Below are positions 6,881 to 11,386 of a stretch of 11,386 nt of DNA, piece by piece. Within the stretch, counting starts at the first letter, position 1, and every line of letters starts with the position of its first letter. The translations under genes were made by a program, and so were the position numbers. A model generated the notes under the pieces. That model had not been told where the DNA came from. It saw only the letters and a list, made by a program, of their open reading frames with translations, and searched no databases. The DNA is taken from positions 1-11,386 of the forward strand of contig CALAVE010000001.1 of NCBI GenBank assembly GCA_937892215.1. Reading direction: 5' to 3'. Origin of the DNA: an uncultured Porphyromonadaceae bacterium. GTDB lineage: Bacteria > Bacteroidota > Bacteroidia > Bacteroidales > Muribaculaceae.

Positions 6881-7540
6881 ATGAAAAAGACAGCAATAAT
6901 CATGTTAAGCGGAGTGCTGATGCTGATGACATCGTGCTCATCTGTGAGTCAGTTTTATGGTGCGGCCACCGGGGCCTCGCTGGGCGGAATGTTCGGCTCG
7001 GCGATAGGCGGAATATCGGGCGGACCGCGCGGCCATAACGTGGGGACACTGGCCGGAATGGCGATAGGCGGAATTCTGGGGGCGGCGGCTACGGCGCCCA
7101 AGACCGAGGACGGGAATTACCGCACGTCGGACTACTACAACGGCTATGAGGCGCGTGATTACCGGCAGAACAATACCGACAGTCCGTTTGCCACGATAGA
7201 GATAGAGAATCTGCGCTTTGTGGAAGAAGATAACGTGGCGGCCAACGGCATTATAGATGCCGGTGAGCGCACGAAACTGGTGTTTGAGATTCGCAATACG
7301 GGCAGCGAGTATGTGTATAACATAGCGCCGGTGATAACAGTGACCGGAACCAAGCAGATATATCTGTCGCCCACGGCGATAGTGAGTGAACTGGCTCCGG
7401 GCCGTGCGGTCCGCTATCAGGCCAATGTGGTTGCCACAAAAAAACTGAAAAGCGGAGTTGCTGATTTCTCCATAGGATTTTCCGACGGCGACAGGCTCTA
7501 CACCATAAGTTCGTTCCAGCTGAGGACGAGTGGTCGCTGA
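6881..7540 (+). CDS. Glycine-zipper lipoprotein with C-terminal Ig-like domain
   Basis: The product is 219 aa. The N terminus MKKTAIIMLSGVLMLMTSC is a lipoprotein signal with lipobox MTSC and lipidated Cys19. Residues of about 27-70 form a glycine zipper (repeats of the type AIGGISGG and AIGGILGAA, with GxxxG spacing), a motif that packs helices in or against membranes. A short Tyr/Asn/Arg-rich linker follows (YNGYEARDYRQNN). Residues 102-219 alternate in beta fashion, with ANGIIDAGERTKLVFEIRNTGSEYVYN close to the pattern of CARDB / NEW3-type Ig-like domains ('G-x-I-D-x-G-E-x-x-x-L-x-x-x-I-x-N-x-G'). The function is unknown; an envelope structural or surface role is likely. It has its own promoter and is followed by a long hairpin, so it is probably monocistronic. 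GC is high, like lepB. Confidence 0.8.
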   Translation: MKKTAIIMLSGVLMLMTSCSSVSQFYGAATGASLGGMFGSAIGGISGGPRGHNVGTLAGMAIGGILGAAATAPKTEDGNYRTSDYYNGYEARDYRQNNTDSPFATIEIENLRFVEEDNVAANGIIDAGERTKLVFEIRNTGSEYVYNIAPVITVTGTKQIYLSPTAIVSELAPGRAVRYQANVVATKKLKSGVADFSIGFSDGDRLYTISSFQLRTSGR

Positions 7541-7557
7541 ATGATAGAAATTACGTG

Positions 7558-7617
7558 AGGATAGTCACACCTAATCGGCATCCGGATGAGCTGAAGTCGA
7601 TTAGGTGTGGCTATCTT
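7558..7617 (+). terminator. 22-bp hairpin after the lipoprotein gene, probable terminator
   Basis: Bases 7558-7579 pair with 7596-7617. The core, GATAGTCACACCTAATCGGC with its partner, is continuous apart from G-U wobbles, and the loop is 16 nt. It starts 17 bp after the stop codon. No U-run follows on either strand, so it is not a classical intrinsic terminator; transcript-end protection or a regulatory role is possible. Confidence 0.55.
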
Positions 7618-7655
7618 GAAATTTGTGTAGAAGTTAAAAAATGTAGAAAATAGCA

Positions 7656-7686
7656 TTGACAAAGAGCAAATTTTTTTATACTTTTG
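7656..7686 (+). promoter_or_regulatory. Strong Bacteroidetes promoter of the dockerin protein gene
   Basis: TACTTTTG at 7679-7686 is a perfect TAnnTTTG, and TTG (in TTGAC) at 7656-7658 lies 20 bp upstream. An AT-rich spacer with seven consecutive Ts lies between them. The start would be near 7690, giving a leader of about 130 nt before ATG 7820. The 5-bp hairpin CACTT/AAGTG (7687-7700) lies at the very 5' end of the transcript. Confidence 0.75.
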
Positions 7687-7701
7687 CACTTGGAGAAGTG
7701 G

Positions 7702-7746
7702 ATGAAGCAAGGAAGCGTGCTACAAAGGAGGTGGCGACAAGGCTGA
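7702..7746 (+). CDS. Possible 14-aa leader peptide
   Basis: ATG 7702, 6 bp after a GGAGAAG stretch, opens a frame reading MKQGSVLQRRWRQG and closing at TGA 7744-7746, inside the leader of the dockerin gene. The peptide is basic and has no amino-acid run typical of attenuators. SD-like sequences are unusual in this phylum. Translation is unproven; it may be chance. Confidence 0.25.
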   Translation: MKQGSVLQRRWRQG

Positions 7747-7819
7747 GTTTAGACTCCGGATTGATGCCCTAATCTATTGATTTAGAAATATTTATTAACC
7801 ATTAAAAAAATAGAAAATT

Positions 7820-10732
7820 ATGATTAAACGATTACTGACAGCAATGATGGTCGCAGTGGTGATGATGGTTGCTACCAATGCTGCGGCAACGGCCCTTTAC
7901 GTGGGCGGTGTGGAAGTCACTGAGGCCGGGACTGTAACCGGCACCGGTATTTCGGGCACAGTGACTTTCAGTTACGAGAAGACAATGGGGAAGTCGCTTA
8001 GCATTGTTCCTGTGCTTACACTGGACGGCGCTACGATAACTGCAGGTTACGCGGTCTCGAGCAGCGTTTTTGCCGCGATATATGCCGATGGCATAACCGG
8101 CCTGCAAATTGTGCTGAAGGGCGCGAACAAACTCAATGTGAGCGCTTCTTCAACAATGGGCATTGCGCTGATGAATTGCGGAACTGTTACAATGGTTAAC
8201 TATGCCGGCAACCTGGAGGCTCACAGCCTTACCGTGAGCGGAACGATACCCATTGCAGTGAATTCTACAGGACTGAAATTACAGAATGCATCGGTTACGG
8301 CAGTTTCGGATGCTGCTCGTGCGGCCATACAAGGAATCGGGTCGTCGATACTGAGCATTGACCACTCTAATCTGTATGCGAGAAGTCGTACGGGTGCTGC
8401 CATATCGGGCTTAACCCGCTGCTTAACCACTAATTGCAGCGTGAACGTGCCCTTTGGTGGAAGTTACAACACATCAACTCAGCGCTTTGAGACAGAGGAC
8501 GGAGCGATTGCGAGGACAGTTAGTGTGGAAACGGAGAAAAAATATCCGTTATGGGTGGCCGGCGTTCAGGTAACAGAGACGAACAAGGATGACCTTCGTG
8601 CCGCGGTAGAGGCGAGCGGAAACGCCTCGTTCTCAGACATAGGCGGTCAGACTCTGGACGAAAATTGCAAGATGTACTTTGACGAGACTACGACATCGCT
8701 GGTGTTCAGTAACGGCAATAACGGCCAAGTATTCAACTACACCGTTACGGCCGAAGAGCAGGCCATCAAGAGCGAGCTTGGGACCAAGGCCACGCTTCAC
8801 GTGCGTAATGTGGGTAATAACCAGTTGTTTATCCGCTCGATGAAGGATATAATCACTTCAAACAGCAGCCTTGAGTTCAGCATACAGACCAAGACGTCGT
8901 GGATAATGCTGGGCTACGGCAGTGGTATGGAGACCGGAGCATCGAACGGAATAGTGATGAGCGGAGCCGGAACCACACTACACTTCGACAACATGACGAC
9001 CAGTAGCTCGGGGTCATGGGGTCTGAGGAGTTTTGAGCCGGTAGTGGCAACAGCGAGCAACGTGACACTGAAAGTGACCAACAGCGAGCTGTACTTCTAT
9101 ACATACCATCTGGGGCGCGGCGCGCTGACGGGCTTCACCAATTATGAGTGCAAGTTCGCCACCCTAACGGGCGAGTTGGATATGGTGTGGGACGATGATA
9201 AAAAGATATTCGACTCCTACAACCACTACAGCGACGGCGCACGTATAGTTCAGTTCAAAGCCGACGCTATGGAGATGTCGATCTGGGTGAACGGCATACC
9301 TGTGACCGAGGGCAATTACAAGGATATCACCGGAAACGGTGCCGTGAAGAGCGGTAAGGTGTATTTCGACCCGACAAACAACGTGCTGACACTGGAGAAC
9401 GCCCGCATAGAGAACAACAGCAATCTGGAGTGGAACTTGATAGATATCAAGGAGAATAACGTGAAGGTGCGCTGCATAGGCGACAACTACCTGAGCCGGA
9501 CCGGTGACGCGGTGCGCTACGGTGGCTTGAGTTTCACAAGCAACGCCCTGACTGCCGCCGCCATCGAGGGCGAAGACGGAGCATCGCTTACCATTGAAAC
9601 ATCGGGCCAATATTGGCCGGCCCTGAAGTTGATAGGCTCGGGGAGCGCAGTGAACACTATAGATAACATAAAACTGACGGTAACATACACCGGCGGAGGT
9701 TTCCCCGCGATACACGGAGGCACCGGAACCTCGACCTACACCACGCTGAAGATTAAGAACTCGGAGGTGACTGCCAGTGGCACATATTACCCGATGGGAG
9801 GTTTTAAAGAGTTGACTCTGGAAGGCTGCAAGTGCGTATCGCACGAAGCGCTTAACGTGGGGTCGAACGGCAAATTGTGGGATGGCGAGACGATGCTATC
9901 GGCCAACGCAAAGCTCCATATAGTGCCCTCGGAGAAATACCCTGTGATAGTGGACGGCACGCGCGTTACCGAGGATAACTATGAGAACATAGTACCCGGC
10001 GGCCTAACAGCCGGCACGATAAGTTACTCGCCCACGAGCAATGTGCTGACAGTGGATGGCGTGACCTTAAGCGGCTCAATAGAGACACTTGACGATGTGA
10101 CGATAAAGTTTGTGGGCACGAACAGCATAAGAGTTACTTCCGGACTGGGTGCACTGATTAGCAGCAATGGTAAGATGACGCTAACCGGAAATGGTGCGAG
10201 TGTGGGAGTGCAGGGCGTGAGTGCCGATGGTAACGAGGCAGCAGCAATCTATGCGATAGGCGATGTGAAGTTGAACAATCTGATAGGGTCTCTAATGCTA
10301 TATTCATCGGCGATACCGGTGCAATCGGGAAGCGAAAGTGCTAAGATGGAAATAAACAATTCCGACTTGTCAATAACATCTTATGATAGTTATGGTAATG
10401 CCCAGCAGGTCGTGAAAGATATGAGTTCTATCACACTGAGCAACTGTGAGGTTGTAACTCCTGGAGATGTGACATTTGATGAAGAGCAGAAGACGTTTGT
10501 GGGTCAAAGCGGAGATCCGGTTAAGGGAGTGATAGTGATATCTCACACCGGCCTTCTCGGCGACGTGACCGGTGATGGCGAAGTGGATGTGACCGATGTG
10601 GTGGCGATAGCGAACTTTGTGATGGGCTCGATTCCGGAAGGATTCATCGAGGCAAACGCCGACATGAACGGTCAGGATGGAGTGGATATTACCGACGTGG
10701 TGGCACTGGCCAACCTTGTAATGGGAAAATAG
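7820..10732 (+). CDS. Large exported four-module repeat protein with C-terminal dockerin
   Basis: The product is 970 aa with a signal peptide (MIKRLLTAMM, hydrophobic core, cleavage near residues 23-25). Four related modules start near residues 25 (ALYVGGVEVTEAG), 242 (YPLWVAGVQVTETN), 486 (MSIWVNGIPVTEGN) and 707 (YPVIVDGTRVTEDN). Each continues with 'sG-x-v-x-(y/f)-x-p-x-x-n-x-L-(t/v)' and beta-strand-rich sequence of the kind seen in parallel beta-helix or adhesin-like proteins. Each ends with a Cys-containing strand followed by a 'g-x-x-(w/y)-d-x-x-x-x-x-f' stretch. Residues 915-970 are a type I dockerin: two calcium loops (DVTGDGEVDVTDV and ADMNGQDGVDITDV), each followed by a helix ending VMG. 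A dockerin implies docking to a cohesin, none of which is encoded here. No enzyme motif is visible; a surface or assembled-complex role is likely. ATG 7820 follows an AT-rich leader. Confidence 0.85.
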   Translation: MIKRLLTAMMVAVVMMVATNAAATALYVGGVEVTEAGTVTGTGISGTVTFSYEKTMGKSLSIVPVLTLDGATITAGYAVSSSVFAAIYADGITGLQIVLKGANKLNVSASSTMGIALMNCGTVTMVNYAGNLEAHSLTVSGTIPIAVNSTGLKLQNASVTAVSDAARAAIQGIGSSILSIDHSNLYARSRTGAAISGLTRCLTTNCSVNVPFGGSYNTSTQRFETEDGAIARTVSVETEKKYPLWVAGVQVTETNKDDLRAAVEASGNASFSDIGGQTLDENCKMYFDETTTSLVFSNGNNGQVFNYTVTAEEQAIKSELGTKATLHVRNVGNNQLFIRSMKDIITSNSSLEFSIQTKTSWIMLGYGSGMETGASNGIVMSGAGTTLHFDNMTTSSSGSWGLRSFEPVVATASNVTLKVTNSELYFYTYHLGRGALTGFTNYECKFATLTGELDMVWDDDKKIFDSYNHYSDGARIVQFKADAMEMSIWVNGIPVTEGNYKDITGNGAVKSGKVYFDPTNNVLTLENARIENNSNLEWNLIDIKENNVKVRCIGDNYLSRTGDAVRYGGLSFTSNALTAAAIEGEDGASLTIETSGQYWPALKLIGSGSAVNTIDNIKLTVTYTGGGFPAIHGGTGTSTYTTLKIKNSEVTASGTYYPMGGFKELTLEGCKCVSHEALNVGSNGKLWDGETMLSANAKLHIVPSEKYPVIVDGTRVTEDNYENIVPGGLTAGTISYSPTSNVLTVDGVTLSGSIETLDDVTIKFVGTNSIRVTSGLGALISSNGKMTLTGNGASVGVQGVSADGNEAAAIYAIGDVKLNNLIGSLMLYSSAIPVQSGSESAKMEINNSDLSITSYDSYGNAQQVVKDMSSITLSNCEVVTPGDVTFDEEQKTFVGQSGDPVKGVIVISHTGLLGDVTGDGEVDVTDVVAIANFVMGSIPEGFIEANADMNGQDGVDITDVVALANLVMGK

Positions 10733-10761
10733 CAATTAGCGATTAGCAATTAGCTGTTAGC
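10733..10761. repeat. Degenerate TTAGC tandem repeat
   Basis: Directly after the stop codon the sequence repeats the unit (AA/GA/TG)TTAGC four times at 7- to 8-bp spacing. Such simple repeats behind genes are frequent in Bacteroidales. No function is evident. Confidence 0.6.
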
Positions 10762-10770
10762 TGGGTTTAG

Positions 10771-10799
10771 AGGGCGGTCTTCTGCGAGGAGGCCGCCTT
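10771..10799 (+). terminator. Intrinsic terminator of the dockerin protein gene
   Basis: GGCGGTCTTCT (10773-10783) pairs with AGGAGGCCGCC (10787-10797), with two G-U wobbles and a 3-nt GCG loop. Two more outer pairs are possible, and TTT follows. It lies 38 bp after the stop codon. Confidence 0.75.
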
Positions 10800-10812
10800 T
10801 CTGCCGGCGATA

Positions 10813-10843
10813 TGTGAGAAATGGAAAAATTTTTATATATTTG
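10813..10843 (+). promoter_or_regulatory. Promoter of the candidate small RNA
   Basis: TATATTTG at 10836-10843 is a perfect TAnnTTTG. The -33 position, 19 bp upstream, is TGTG (10813-10816), one mismatch from TTTG. No ORF with a plausible start follows within 200 bp, so the product is likely an RNA. Confidence 0.6.
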
Positions 10844-10849
10844 CGGAAA

Positions 10850-11010
10850 TAATTAACCCAAATCGGTCAATAGAAGCGCTCCGTCAGTGCAAGGCAAGTT
10901 TTTCTTAGCTGCCGCAATGACGGTATAAGCGCGTGAGGGAGTGCGTGGATAAAATAAAGGCAACTATATACTATTAGCCCCCTATACATGTTTCGGCTGG
11001 CTGGGCTTTT
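10850..11010 (+). ncRNA. Candidate structured small RNA (~160 nt), possibly Bacteroidales-1 / 6S-like
   Basis: A perfect -7 element lies just upstream, and a terminator-like end AGCCC...GGGCT (10976-10980 / 11003-11007) with TTTT closes the region. Inside is a long interrupted hairpin at 10876-10932: GCGCT pairs with AGCGC, CCGTCA with TGACGG, TGC with GCA, and GGCA with TGCC, with small bulges and an apical U-rich loop. The 5' end (AACCCA) can also pair with the 3' end (TGGGCTT), giving a rod with an internal bubble as in 6S RNA. Bacteroidales-1 RNAs are known to be free-standing transcripts with this promoter type and, as I recall, have been proposed to be 6S RNA. I cannot confirm membership from memory of the consensus. 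The 5' end is estimated from the promoter. Confidence 0.5.
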
Positions 11011-11256
11011 CAACGCAGAGGACGCAGAGACTTTCTCCCCATCCTCGAGTGAGAGGCCGCAAGAGCCGACCGGAAGGTGCTTCCGGTCGGCTTTCGTTCT
11101 AAGCGGAGTGCGCAGAGCTCCGAATGAAGTCCATCGCGGCTTGTACTCCGTGAGCTCAGCCTAAGCCAAAAGCTGCGTAGCGTTTTGGCTGGCTCTCGAG
11201 GCCTCCCGAAGGACAGAGGACATGCCTTCAAAACTCTGCGACCTCTGCGGTGAAAA
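11007..11256. repeat. ~250-bp hairpin-rich element with 23-bp terminal inverted repeats (MITE/REP-like)
   Basis: The left end 11007-11029 (TTTTCAACGCAGAGGACGCAGAG) and right end 11234-11256 are inverted copies matching at 21 of 23 positions. Between them are a perfect 13-bp hairpin at 11064-11092 (AGCCGACCGGAAG, loop GTG), a hairpin at 11164-11190 (AGCCAAAA/TTTTGGCT with inner GCT/AGC), and a CCTCGAG/CTCGAGG pair at about 11043 and 11195. No transposase is present. The layout is that of a non-autonomous miniature element or dispersed structural repeat. No target duplication is certain. Its left end coincides with the T-run that ends the small RNA. Confidence 0.6.
11064..11092. terminator. Perfect 13-bp hairpin inside the inverted-repeat element
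   Basis: AGCCGACCGGAAG pairs perfectly with CTTCCGGTCGGCT across a GTG loop. Only a weak TTTCGTT follows on the + strand. It could stop read-through transcription in either direction or simply be part of the repeat's fold. Confidence 0.4.
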
Positions 11257-11300
11257 TATTCATACATAGATGGGGGCAAATTGTATATAATTTAAGTTTC

Positions 11301-11363
11301 GCAAGCTCTGCTTGCTTGGGAGTTAAGGAGTTAAGAAGTTAAGGAGTTAAGACAAATGTCTTA
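11301..11363. repeat. Tandem GAGTTAAG repeat flanked by two small inverted repeats
   Basis: Four 8-bp units (GAGTTAAG, with one AAGTTAAG) run from 11320 to 11351. Before them is GCAAGC-TCT-GCTTGC (11301-11315), and overlapping their end is TAAGACA-AA-TGTCTTA (11348-11363). The tandem part is a simple sequence repeat typical of Bacteroidales intergenic DNA. I see no gene from 11257 to the window end. Confidence 0.7.
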
Positions 11364-11386
11364 TGAGCAGAAATCTTATTGGAATT

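Noticed and set aside
9164..9844. 226-aa minus-strand ORF within the dockerin protein gene
   Set aside because: The plus strand encodes the conserved modules; the minus ORF is a codon-bias artefact.
11010..11279. 89-aa minus-strand ORF in the right-hand intergenic region
   Set aside because: It lies entirely within the hairpin-rich inverted-repeat element, and the protein is a low-complexity Arg/Ser/Leu-rich translation with no motif.
1..11386. CRISPR array, tRNA, rRNA or full insertion sequence
   Set aside because: I saw no regularly spaced repeats, no tRNA cloverleaf, no rRNA-like sequence and no transposase ORF.

Overview
The window looks like a chromosomal piece of a gut-type Bacteroidales genome, probably Muribaculaceae or a close relative. 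The evidence is Bacteroidetes-type promoters (TAnnTTTG at about -7, TTTG/TTG about 20 bp upstream), AT-rich leaders instead of strong Shine-Dalgarno sites, a long Bacteroidetes-style signal peptidase I followed at once by a WbqC-family gene, a C10 (streptopain-like) lipoprotein protease, and a secreted repeat protein ending in a dockerin. The genus is an inference. All genes accepted here lie on the + strand.

Region 1 (1-4448) is an accessory-looking locus of low and patchy GC. It holds the 3' part of a TPR / membrane-helix / helix-turn-helix regulator that runs off the left edge. Next comes a spacer with three TGTAACA boxes and a promoter, then a small secreted beta-rich protein (DUF3244-like), an orphan 24-codon signal-peptide ORF, a C10 cysteine protease lipoprotein and an outer-membrane beta-barrel protein. 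A strong intrinsic terminator at 4406-4448 closes the region. The regulator probably controls the secreted genes. The small protein could be an inhibitor or partner of the protease, because C10 proteases of streptococci and Bacteroides are known to be linked to small inhibitors. GC jumps inside two genes suggest that the locus is a recombination mosaic.

Region 2 (about 4500-7617) is housekeeping-like and GC-rich: signal peptidase I (lepB), a WbqC-family protein 6 bp downstream, then a glycine-zipper lipoprotein with its own promoter, followed by a 22-bp hairpin.

Region 3 (7656-10799) is one strongly promoted gene with a ~130-nt leader that contains a tiny ORF. It encodes a 970-aa exported protein built from four similar modules plus a C-terminal dockerin, and ends at a TTAGC-rich repeat and a terminator.

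Region 4 (10800-11386) has no convincing protein gene. It holds a candidate structured small RNA with its own promoter and terminator (possibly the Bacteroidales-1 / 6S-like class), a ~250-bp element with 23-bp terminal inverted repeats full of hairpins, and a tandem GAGTTAAG repeat.
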